Source: JAGXQV01 sp964505475 (lineage in GTDB: Bacteria; Pseudomonadota; Gammaproteobacteria; Burkholderiales; Sulfuricellaceae). From it: a stretch of 14,920 nucleotides of DNA. The notes beneath the pieces were generated by a model, which saw only the letters and a list, made by a program, of their open reading frames with translations, was not told where the DNA came from and made no database searches. The translations under genes were made by a program, and so were the position numbers. The number at the start of each line of letters is the position of its first letter. The stretch's first letter is position 1. Where the stretch lies: NCBI GenBank assembly GCA_964505475.1, contig CAZDIJ010000067.1:1-14920 (forward strand). The letters run 5' to 3'. This document shows positions 6,964 through 13,646 of this stretch, in pieces.

Positions 6964-7947
6964 CTACGCCGCTTCCTCGTGCACCGCCACCCGGTTGCGC
7001 CCTTCGCGCTTGGCCCGGTACAACGCCTTGTCGGCATCAAGCTGCAATTCGTCGAGCTTGGTGCTGTGTTTGGGAATCAACGACGCCACTCCGAGGCTGA
7101 CGGTGACATGGCCGAACGCGGTGGAAGCCGCATGGGGAATGGCCAGTTCCTCGATCCTGGCGCGCATGATTTCGGCCATCAGATAAGCGCCTTCGCGGTC
7201 GGTGCACGGCAATACCACGACGAATTCCTCGCCGCCGTAGCGCGCCAGCAGATCGCCCGGACGGTGCAGCGTGCCGTTGAGCACTTCCGCGATTTTCTTC
7301 AGGCAGGCATCGCCTTCCTGGTGGCCGTAAGTATCGTTGTACAGCTTGAAGAAGTCGATGTCGATCATGACCAACGACAGCAGCGTGCCGTTGCGCCGCG
7401 CCCGGCGGAATTCGTTTTCGACGTATTCGTCGTAGCGGCGCCGGTTGGCGACGCCGGTCAGGCCGTCGATATTGGAGAAGGTGCGCATTTCCTGCGCCTG
7501 CTCGCGGAGGATTTTTTCCCGGTGAACCGCCGTCGTCACGTCGAAAATCTGGATCAGGCAATGCGGCGCCACGCCCTCCATGCCCAGCGGCAATACGTGG
7601 ATGGCCTGCTGGATGCGCAGCGGCGCGCCGCTCGCCGGGTCGCGGGAGAATAGCGGAAACGGGGATTTATTGAGGGATTGCGAAAGAATGGAGGCATAGC
7701 CGTTGCGCAGGGCGCTACGCGCCGCTCCCTGTACCCGTTTGCCTTCCAGTTCGGGGAAGATTTCCGTCAGGCGCTTGCCGCGCGCCGCGTCGGCGGTAAT
7801 TCCCGAGGCGGTCTCCACCCAGGGATTCCAGCAGACGAGGCGCTCTTCCTGGTCGAGCACGATGACGCCGATATTGATGGCGTCCATCACGGCCACCATC
7901 AGCTTGACTTCGGCCTGATCGTCCTTGGCGGTCTGCACGGCCAACAT
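6964..7947 (-). CDS. PAS-GGDEF diguanylate cyclase (327 aa)
   Basis: Predicted cytosolic enzyme making cyclic di-GMP from two GTP. A PAS-like sensor (about 17-140, with AVMDAINIGVIVLDQEERLVCWN) is followed by a short helical linker and a GGDEF domain starting at DGLTGVANRRRYDEY (161-175). The active-site signature is GGEEF (238-242), with MIDIDFFKLYND carrying the metal-binding Asp. An inhibitory-site motif RPGD (229-232) lies exactly five residues before GGEEF, so product feedback is expected. No membrane segment or receiver domain is seen. The ATG at 7947-7945 is preferred: it is one base past the upstream gene's stop, whereas the open frame reaching 8013 would overlap that gene by 65 nt. 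It is the last gene of a three-gene operon. Confidence 0.93.
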   Translation of the reverse strand: MLAVQTAKDDQAEVKLMVAVMDAINIGVIVLDQEERLVCWNPWVETASGITADAARGKRLTEIFPELEGKRVQGAARSALRNGYASILSQSLNKSPFPLFSRDPASGAPLRIQQAIHVLPLGMEGVAPHCLIQIFDVTTAVHREKILREQAQEMRTFSNIDGLTGVANRRRYDEYVENEFRRARRNGTLLSLVMIDIDFFKLYNDTYGHQEGDACLKKIAEVLNGTLHRPGDLLARYGGEEFVVVLPCTDREGAYLMAEIMRARIEELAIPHAASTAFGHVTVSLGVASLIPKHSTKLDELQLDADKALYRAKREGRNRVAVHEEAA

Positions 7948-7948
7948 G

Positions 7949-8563
7949 TTACTGCGGAATCTTCCCGATGAACCGGTCGACGCTGTCCAGCAGCCCGGCG
8001 ATCGAGGGAACATTCATCAGGAAGGCGACATAACCGTGTATTTCGCGCTTCTCCATGATGAAGTCGATATAGATGAAAAGAACGTAGTCGTCGCCGGACT
8101 TGTCGTCGGCGTGGAGTATCTCCCGGCTGGTGCCGAGGCGGAAGGCAGGCAGCGTGGAAGTGAACTTGCCGCCGACGATGTTGGCGATGGTGCCTATGCA
8201 GGCATTGAGGATGATGTTGCCTATTTCGCTCATCGCCTCCTGTTCCAGATCGGACAATTCCTCCAGGGGAAACGATTCGCCCACCATCATGCGCACGATT
8301 TCCAGGCTTCTTTCCTCGGGGAACATCAGGATCGCCTCGGCGTCGAAAGTGCCCTTGTAGCTCTGGGTTACCCCGCAGATGCGCCGCCCTTCCCCGGTGC
8401 ATAGCGCTTCGGCGGCCTCGCTGACGGTCATGAAGCGGAACGACGGCACCGCCAGGGTGATCTCTTCGTTGACGATGCTGCTCATGGCCGCCGCCGCGCG
8501 CCCGATGCTGATGTTGAATATCTCCACCAGCGCGTCGTGCTGAATGTCGGAAAGGGCAATCAT
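7949..8563 (-). CDS. CheC-type CheY-P phosphatase, two active sites (204 aa)
   Basis: The CheC/CheX/FliY signature, acidic or Ser-X3-E-X2-N-X22-P, occurs twice with exact spacing: Asp10, Glu14, Asn17, Pro40, and Glu109, Glu113, Asn116, Pro139. Two complete sites are typical of CheC, whereas CheX has one. Such proteins dephosphorylate CheY-like receivers. The neighbour directly upstream is a stand-alone receiver, so that is the likely substrate (inference). The ATG at 8563-8561 shares one base with the receiver's TGA stop; a TTG one codon earlier is less likely. No other chemotaxis gene is in view, so a role outside flagellar chemotaxis is possible. Confidence 0.88.
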   Translation of the reverse strand: MIALSDIQHDALVEIFNISIGRAAAAMSSIVNEEITLAVPSFRFMTVSEAAEALCTGEGRRICGVTQSYKGTFDAEAILMFPEERSLEIVRMMVGESFPLEELSDLEQEAMSEIGNIILNACIGTIANIVGGKFTSTLPAFRLGTSREILHADDKSGDDYVLFIYIDFIMEKREIHGYVAFLMNVPSIAGLLDSVDRFIGKIPQ

Positions 8564-8934
8564 CAATTATTTTCCAGATAGGCCAGCACGTTGGCCACGC
8601 AGTTCTCGGTAATCGGCTTCTCGACGAACCCCACTCCCAGCTCCTTGGCCTTGCGGTGCGAGCTATCCTGGATGTTGCCGGTCAGCAGGACGATCTTCGC
8701 ATCCGGGCATTCCTTGACCAGGATTTCCGCCGCGGCGATGCCGCCCATGCCCGGCATGTTGATGTCCATGGTAATCAACTGCGGCACGATGGTGCGGACT
8801 TTCTCCAGCGATTCCTCGCCGCTCGCCGCTTCTTCGATAATCCACTGGGGGTATTTCGCCAGGATCATCGAGCGGACCATCATCCGCGACACCCGGCTGT
8901 CGTCCACGATCAGAACGGTTTTAACGTCACTCAT
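8563..8934 (-). CDS. CheY-like single-domain response regulator (123 aa)
   Basis: The protein is a receiver domain with no output domain. Conserved positions are present: acidic pair Asp11-Asp12 (VLIVDDSRVSRMM), phospho-acceptor Asp57 (TMDINMPGMGG), Thr85 (LLTGN) and Lys106 (VEKPI). It should be phosphorylated by a histidine kinase encoded elsewhere, as none is in the window. It is the first gene of the operon with the CheC-type phosphatase, which starts on its stop codon, and the diguanylate cyclase. The start at 8934 lacks a clear Shine-Dalgarno sequence, but the receiver fold starts immediately after it, so the start is constrained. Confidence 0.94.
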   Translation of the reverse strand: MSDVKTVLIVDDSRVSRMMVRSMILAKYPQWIIEEAASGEESLEKVRTIVPQLITMDINMPGMGGIAAAEILVKECPDAKIVLLTGNIQDSSHRKAKELGVGFVEKPITENCVANVLAYLENN

Positions 8935-8970
8935 AAGGATACTTTTGTCTGGATTACAGTACAGGACGTA

Positions 8971-8979
8971 AATATATCA
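8971..8979 (-). promoter_or_regulatory. Candidate extended -10 promoter for the receiver/CheC/GGDEF operon
   Basis: On the minus strand TGATATATT gives an extended -10 (TGN then TATATT, 5 of 6 to TATAAT). Transcription would start near 8964, about 30 nt before the receiver ATG. No good -35 is found 16-18 nt upstream, which is tolerated in extended -10 promoters. An ATCATGAT palindrome overlaps it. Confidence 0.4.
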
Positions 8980-9020
8980 TGATTAAGCGCAACGTCCCGA
9001 GGCCTGAGTGAAAAAGCGGG

Positions 9021-9584
9021 TCATTCCTCCGCGCGCCATTCCCGGCGGATTATTTTTTCCGCCCAGAACAGGCCTGCCATCGTCTTGGCGTCGCTCAGGC
9101 GCCCCTCGCGCAGCCATTCCATGGCCTGCGCCAGCGGCATCCGCACGTTGTCGAGAAACTCGTCTTCGTCGCGCCGGTGGCCGCGCTCGCTCAGCCCCTG
9201 CGCCAGGTAGATCAATATCCGTTCGTCCGAGTAGCCGATGCAGGGATGGATAGTGGTCAGACAATGCCAGGATTCCGCGACGTAGCCGGTTTCCTCCAGC
9301 AACTCGCGCTGGCCGCACCGCAGCGTATCCTCGCCGGGGTCGATCTTGCCGGCGGGCAGTTCGATGAATTCGCGCCGCAATGGATAGCGGAATTGCCGCA
9401 CCATCAGAATGTCGCCGTTATCCAGCAGCGGCACCACCACCACGGCGCCGGGGTGAACGATGTATTCGCGCGTCGCCTCCTTGCCGTTGGGCAGGGATAC
9501 CCGGTCCTCCCGGACATCCAGCAGACGCCCGCGGTAAACCCGCGCGGAGGAAATTTCGTGTTCGGTCAGGTTAGGCATGTCCAT
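9021..9584 (-). CDS. NUDIX hydrolase, ADP-ribose pyrophosphatase-like (187 aa)
   Basis: It has a complete NUDIX box, GX5EX7REUXEEXGU, from Gly79 to Tyr101 (Glu85, Arg93, Glu94, Glu97, Glu98). The preceding EYIVHPGAVVVVPLLDNG and RQFRYPLRREFIELPAGK are typical of ADP-ribose pyrophosphatases, which split ADP-ribose to AMP and ribose 5-phosphate in the cytosol. Substrate is inferred from family resemblance and not proven. An in-frame ATG two codons later is an alternative start. In betaproteobacteria a NUDIX gene of this type often follows nuoN and a DUF2818 gene (recalled, not checked); here an oppositely oriented gene lies between them. Confidence 0.88.
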   Translation of the reverse strand: MDMPNLTEHEISSARVYRGRLLDVREDRVSLPNGKEATREYIVHPGAVVVVPLLDNGDILMVRQFRYPLRREFIELPAGKIDPGEDTLRCGQRELLEETGYVAESWHCLTTIHPCIGYSDERILIYLAQGLSERGHRRDEDEFLDNVRMPLAQAMEWLREGRLSDAKTMAGLFWAEKIIRREWRAEE

Positions 9585-9605
9585 GCATTTATCCGAGTAA
9601 AACAG

Positions 9606-9634
9606 TTGACAATTGTTGAGTGTTTTGGTATGGT
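9606..9634 (+). promoter_or_regulatory. Sigma-70 promoter for the gene at 9715
   Basis: A perfect -35 TTGACA (9606-9611) is followed after 17 nt by TATGGT (9629-9634, 4 of 6). The expected start near 9641 leaves a leader of about 74 nt. An ACAATTGT palindrome overlaps the 3' end of the -35 box and could be an operator, though no regulator is identified. Confidence 0.65.
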
Positions 9635-9714
9635 ATTAACCATAGAGAAATGGAATGCATCCATTGATTTATTTTATGCATCGGCCCGTAACGATATTCT
9701 GAAAGGAGATTGCC

Positions 9715-10179
9715 ATGTCCAGCCTCATCAACGGATTCAACCCCGACGGCGTCGTCACCGTCAACCGCGTCCTGCTCAAGCCGCAATACAGTGTGGACGA
9801 TTTGCAGGAACGCGTCGCCATGCTCTGCGAAAACGTCAAGACCTACCATTCGCAAACGGGGTTCGTCGGCGGATTCGTCTGTCTCAACAGCGGCATGATC
9901 TCCAACGAAGGCAGCACCACCGGCCAGGCGGTGGACAGCCCGCTCAAGGACAAGGAAGCCCTGATTATCACCTTCTGGCAGTCGTTCGAGGAGCATGAGC
10001 AGTCCCACCGCAGCGCGACCTTCCAGCCCTTGTTCGAACATGTGTTGGAACTATGCGAGAACGGCAACGAGGAAATCGCCTACTCCATGCTGTGGTCGGG
10101 CGCCGCCTATACCAAGGAGGAAGCCGAAACCGCCAAGGCCGCCAAGGAGAAATACGCCGATTTGCGCATGGCGGCGTGA
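9715..10179 (+). CDS. Uncharacterised small protein, possibly dimeric alpha/beta-barrel (ABM-like) fold (154 aa)
   Basis: I do not recognise the family with certainty. It is soluble, with no signal peptide or membrane segment. The pattern of an N-terminal strand (VVTVNRVLLKP), a helix, a strand (GFVGGFVCLNSG), then ALIITFWQSFEEHEQSHRS and a helix (PLFEHVLELCENG) resembles antibiotic-biosynthesis-monooxygenase or related ferredoxin-like barrel proteins. The C-terminal 25 residues are Ala/Lys/Glu-rich and probably helical. AAAGGAG (9702-9708) lies 6 nt before the ATG, and a TTGACA promoter lies upstream, so expression is likely. It stands alone between the divergent NUDIX gene and the convergent end of the nuo operon. 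No function is assigned. Confidence 0.85.
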   Translation: MSSLINGFNPDGVVTVNRVLLKPQYSVDDLQERVAMLCENVKTYHSQTGFVGGFVCLNSGMISNEGSTTGQAVDSPLKDKEALIITFWQSFEEHEQSHRSATFQPLFEHVLELCENGNEEIAYSMLWSGAAYTKEEAETAKAAKEKYADLRMAA

Positions 10180-10202
10180 CTCGATTGATCTTGACCAGCA
10201 TG

Positions 10203-10318
10203 AACCACTGGGAGCACGGGGATAATCGAAAGCTTTGTGGCCAGTTACCGCCGCCCCGGCGCACATTCGCTGAAGACGCGCCATGGCCTTCCTAGCTTCC
10301 CCCGTGTTCCCCGTGGTT
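10203..10318. repeat. Palindromic intergenic element, copy 1 (after the nuo operon)
   Basis: The left arm starts AACCACTGGGAGCACGGGGA (10203). The right arm, read in reverse complement, starts AACCACGGGGAACACGGGG (ending at 10318). The arms are imperfect inverted repeats enclosing about 60 nt. A related element lies at 13575-13637. It sits between convergent genes and could fold in RNA from either side. I cannot name the repeat family. Confidence 0.7.
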
Positions 10319-10334
10319 GGCTGATTTTATCGGG

Positions 10335-10622
10335 TTAGTGGCGCCGCCAGAAATAGCGGTAGACGTAGCCGGGATAGGCGAACACCAGGAACAGGCATGC
10401 CGTGACGGCATAGAATTCCCAGCGCTGCGGCTGCGTCGCACCCAGGTTGCGCTCGACCAGCCAGGCCACCGCGCCCACCAGGAAATAGAGCAGCACCAGT
10501 TCCAGCAGCCTCCAGGCAAATCTCTTGCCGTGCGGGCTGGGCAGCACCAACAGACGCCGCTCCATCAGGAACGGCAGATTGGCGGCGACCAAGGCCAGGA
10601 TCAGGATAATCGCGGTCTGCAT
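10335..10622 (-). CDS. DUF2818-family small membrane protein (95 aa)
   Basis: A short, hydrophobic protein with three likely membrane segments: AIILILALVAANLPFLM at the N terminus, LLELVLLYFLVGAVAWLV in the middle and FYAVTACLFLVFAYPGYVY at the C terminus. It resembles the DUF2818 proteins found directly after nuoN in betaproteobacteria, as I recall. Its ATG (10622-10620) shares one base with the nuoN TGA, so the two are translationally coupled. A role linked to complex I assembly or stability is suggested only by position. It is the last gene of the operon in this window. Confidence 0.85.
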   Translation of the reverse strand: MQTAIILILALVAANLPFLMERRLLVLPSPHGKRFAWRLLELVLLYFLVGAVAWLVERNLGATQPQRWEFYAVTACLFLVFAYPGYVYRYFWRRH

Positions 10623-12064
10623 CAGAGGGAATGCTGGATGCTGTACACGCACAGCGCCATCAGCGGCTGGGGCAGTATGCCCAGCGCCAGCACGCCGAGA
10701 CCGTTCATCGAGAGCAGCAGGTTCATGTCTGGCTGAGCCTGGATGCGGCTCTCGTCCTGCGGCGCATCGAAATACATCAACTTGACGATGCGCAGGTAGT
10801 AGAACGCGCCAACCACCGAGAGCAGCACCGCCGCCACGGCCAACCAGACGAAGCCGGCCTGCAAGGCGGCCTGCAACACGGAGAGCTTGGCGTAGAAGCC
10901 GACGGTAGGCGGCACGCCGGCCATGGAAAACATCAGCAGCAGCATCACGAAGGCGTGCCACGGGCTACGCTGGTTCAAGCCCTTGAAATCCTCCAGATTC
11001 TCCGCCTCGAACCCCTGGCGCGACAGCAGCATAATCATGCCGAAAGCGCCCAGGCTCATCAGCACGTAAACCAGCACGTAGAACATCGAGGCGCCGTAGC
11101 CGCCGTTGTTGCCGCTCAAAATGCCGAGCAGCAGAAAGCCCATGTGGGAAATGGTGGAGTAGGCCAGCATGCGCTTCAGGTTGGCCTGGGCGATGGCGGT
11201 GATATTGCCGACGGCCATGGAGAGCAACGCCAGGATCATCAGCATGCCCTGCCAGTCGTGCACCAGCGTCGGCAGGCCTTCTCCGAGGATGCGCACGACG
11301 AAGGCGAAGGCGGCGATCTTGGGGGCGCTGCCGATGAACATGGTCACTGCGGTGGGCGCGCCCTGGTAGACGTCGGGTATCCACATGTGGAAAGGCACCA
11401 CGCCAAGTTTGAAGGCCAGGCCGGCGACCATGAACACCAGCCCGAACACCAGGATGGTGGGGTTGCCGCCGCCGTGTTGCAGCGTCAGCGCCACCTTGTC
11501 CAGTTCGAGGTGGCCGGTGGCGCCATAGATCATCGACATGCCATAAAGCAGCAAGCCGGAAGCCAGGGCGCCGAGCACGAAATACTTCATCGCCGCCTCA
11601 GTCGCCGCCGCCGAGTTGCGTTGCAGCGCCACCAGCGAGTAGAGGCACAGCGAGAGAATTTCCAGCCCCATGTACAAGGTCAGGAAATGGTTGGCGGAAA
11701 TCATCACCATCATGCCGAGCATGGCGAACAGCACCAAGGCGAAGAACTCGCCGCGGAACAATCCGCGCAGTTGCATGTAGGAGCGCGAATAGACCAGCAT
11801 GGCGGACACCGCGATGTAGGTCATCAGCTTCAGCACGTCGGACATCACGTCATCGACGAACATGCCGTTGAAGGTCAGCGCCCGCTCGCCGCCGCTGCTG
11901 CCGACGGTCAGCCAAGCCGCGCCGAGCAGCGTCACCTGGCTCAGCATGTAGGCGACGAAGCGGTTCTTGCCGCTGAACAGGTCGGCCATCAGCACCACCG
12001 AAGCCATCGTCAGGACGAAGATTTCCGGTAGCGCGGGCGTCAGGTTGGGCATCACAAAGGCCAT
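10622..12064 (-). CDS. nuoN: NADH:quinone oxidoreductase subunit N (480 aa)
   Basis: This is one of the three antiporter-like membrane subunits of respiratory complex I and takes part in proton translocation across the inner membrane. It is highly hydrophobic throughout. Proton-path residues expected for the family are seen: Glu135 (LYMGLEILSLCLYSL) and Lys219 in GLAFKLGVVPFHMWIPDVYQGAP, a hallmark of NuoN. The start ATG at 12064 lies 8 nt after the nuoM stop, and the GGGGA of that gap serves as ribosome-binding site. Its stop overlaps the DUF2818 start. Full length for the family. Confidence 0.97.
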   Translation of the reverse strand: MAFVMPNLTPALPEIFVLTMASVVLMADLFSGKNRFVAYMLSQVTLLGAAWLTVGSSGGERALTFNGMFVDDVMSDVLKLMTYIAVSAMLVYSRSYMQLRGLFRGEFFALVLFAMLGMMVMISANHFLTLYMGLEILSLCLYSLVALQRNSAAATEAAMKYFVLGALASGLLLYGMSMIYGATGHLELDKVALTLQHGGGNPTILVFGLVFMVAGLAFKLGVVPFHMWIPDVYQGAPTAVTMFIGSAPKIAAFAFVVRILGEGLPTLVHDWQGMLMILALLSMAVGNITAIAQANLKRMLAYSTISHMGFLLLGILSGNNGGYGASMFYVLVYVLMSLGAFGMIMLLSRQGFEAENLEDFKGLNQRSPWHAFVMLLLMFSMAGVPPTVGFYAKLSVLQAALQAGFVWLAVAAVLLSVVGAFYYLRIVKLMYFDAPQDESRIQAQPDMNLLLSMNGLGVLALGILPQPLMALCVYSIQHSL

Positions 12065-12072
12065 GGAATCCC

Positions 12073-13554
12073 CTACAGCTTGCTTTGAGCCACATGGCTC
12101 AACAGATTATTGACGGAATGGTGCATCACCTCGGTGAAGGGCAGCGGGTAGACGCCCATCCCCAGCACCGCCACGGCCAGCAGGCCGAGCACCAGCATCT
12201 CGCGGGCATTGATGTCGGTCAGTTGCGCGACGTGCTCGTTGGCCACCGCGCCGAACACCACGCGCTTGAACATCCACAGCGTATAGGCGGCGCCGAAGAT
12301 CAGGGTGGTGGCGGCGAGAAAGGCATAGAAGAAATTGACCTTGACCGCCCCCATGATTACCATGAATTCGCCAACGAAGCCGGAAGTCGCCGGCAGCCCG
12401 GAGTTCGCCATGGCGAACAGCATGAAGAAGGCGGCGAACACCGGCATCTTGTTGACCACGCCGCCGTAGTCGGCGATCTGGCGGCTGTGCATGCGGTCGT
12501 AGAGCACGCCGACGCAGAGGAACAGCGCGCCGGAAATGAAGCCGTGGGAGATCATCTGCACCAGGGCGCCTTCCATGCCGTATTCATTGAAAATGAAAAA
12601 ACCCAGGGTGACGAAACCCATGTGCGAAATCGAGGAATAGGCGATCAGCTTCTTCATGTCGCCCTGCACCAGCGCCACCAGCCCGATGTACACCACCGCA
12701 ACCAGCGACAGGGTAATCATGAAGCCGGCCATGGCGTGGCTGCCGTCCGGCGCGATCGGCAGGGAGAAACGCAGGAAACCGTAGGCGCCGACTTTCAGCA
12801 TGATCGCCGCCAGCACCACCGAGCCGCCGGTGGGCGCTTCGACGTGGGCATCCGGCAACCAGGTATGCACCGGCCACATCGGCACCTTGACCGCGAAGGC
12901 GGTGAAGAAGGCGATGAACAGCAGCACCTGTTCGCTCAAGGAAAGCGGCAGCATGTGCCAGTCGAGAATGGCGAAGCTGCCGGACTTGCCGTACAGGTAA
13001 ATCAGGGCGACCAGCATCAGCAGCGAACCGGTCAGGGTATAGAGGAAAAACTTGATCGCCGCGTATACCCGGTTCTGTCCGCCCCAGATGCCGATGATGA
13101 GGAACATCGGGATCAGCATGGCTTCCCAGAACACGTAGAAAAGAATCGCGTCGAGCGCGGCGAACACGCCGTTCATCAGGCCGGACATAATCAGGAAGGC
13201 GGCCATGTACTGGGCGACGCGCTTCTCGATGACTTTCCAGCCGGCCAGCACCACCAGCACGGTGGTGAAGCTGGTGAGCAGGATGAACAGCACCGAAATG
13301 CCGTCGACGCCGAGGTGGTAATGGATCTTGAAGGTTTCCACCCAGGGCGACATCTCGACGAACTGCATATCCGCCGTATTCAGGTTGAAGCCGGTATACA
13401 GCGGAATCGAGACCAGAAAACCGGCAATCGCGCCGAGCAGCGCCAGAATCCGCGCAAGCCCCGCGTTGCGGTCGTTGCCCGTGGCGAGGACGGCAACGCC
13501 CGCCAAGATCGGCAGCCAGATCACCAAGCTTAACAATGTCGAATTCTCAATCAT
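12073..13554 (-). CDS. nuoM: NADH:quinone oxidoreductase subunit M (493 aa)
   Basis: Antiporter-like proton-pumping membrane subunit of complex I, hydrophobic with about 14 expected helices. Glu144 in LFYVFWEAMLIPMF coincides with the essential Glu144 of the Escherichia coli protein, and Lys223 (AVKVPMWPVHTWLPDAHVEAP) and Lys254 (IMLKVGAYGFLRF) sit at the expected channel positions. AGGG in the leader, 7 nt before the ATG at 13554, supports the start. Unlike the tight nuoM-nuoN junction, the nuoL-nuoM gap is 92 nt and holds a palindromic element. The C terminus and length are ordinary. Confidence 0.97.
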   Translation of the reverse strand: MIENSTLLSLVIWLPILAGVAVLATGNDRNAGLARILALLGAIAGFLVSIPLYTGFNLNTADMQFVEMSPWVETFKIHYHLGVDGISVLFILLTSFTTVLVVLAGWKVIEKRVAQYMAAFLIMSGLMNGVFAALDAILFYVFWEAMLIPMFLIIGIWGGQNRVYAAIKFFLYTLTGSLLMLVALIYLYGKSGSFAILDWHMLPLSLSEQVLLFIAFFTAFAVKVPMWPVHTWLPDAHVEAPTGGSVVLAAIMLKVGAYGFLRFSLPIAPDGSHAMAGFMITLSLVAVVYIGLVALVQGDMKKLIAYSSISHMGFVTLGFFIFNEYGMEGALVQMISHGFISGALFLCVGVLYDRMHSRQIADYGGVVNKMPVFAAFFMLFAMANSGLPATSGFVGEFMVIMGAVKVNFFYAFLAATTLIFGAAYTLWMFKRVVFGAVANEHVAQLTDINAREMLVLGLLAVAVLGMGVYPLPFTEVMHHSVNNLLSHVAQSKL

Positions 13555-13574
13555 AACAACCCTAAAATCTGTTT

Positions 13575-13637
13575 AACCACGGCGATCACGGGGATAATCA
13601 AGAGGAACCCCCAGGTTTCCCCGTATTCCCCGTGGTT
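13575..13637. repeat. Palindromic intergenic element, copy 2 (nuoL-nuoM gap)
   Basis: The left arm starts AACCACGGCGATCACGGGGA (13575). The right arm, in reverse complement, starts AACCACGGGGAATACGGGGA (ending at 13637). The arms are imperfect inverted repeats with a short centre. It shares its arm sequence with the element at 10203-10318 and falls inside an operon, so nuoL-nuoM RNA would carry this hairpin. Confidence 0.75.
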
Positions 13638-13646
13638 CATCAATAA

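Noticed and set aside
5725..7040. Long open frames on both strands through the array with periodic peptides such as VAYRGERGSYN and VVAPSLTPVSYN
   Set aside because: They arise because the repeat-plus-spacer unit is 66 nt, a multiple of three, and the repeat has no stop in those frames. They are translations of the CRISPR array, not repeat proteins.
7948..8013. Upstream extension of the diguanylate cyclase reading frame (start at 8013)
   Set aside because: It would overlap the CheC-type gene by 65 nt and adds a non-conserved peptide. The ATG at 7947 next to the CheC stop is more plausible.
10631..13533. Open frames of 466 and 482 codons on the plus strand opposite nuoN and nuoM, rich in His, Gln and Glu
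   Set aside because: The composition is what results from reading codons for hydrophobic residues in reverse complement. NuoN and NuoM are full length and conserved on the minus strand.
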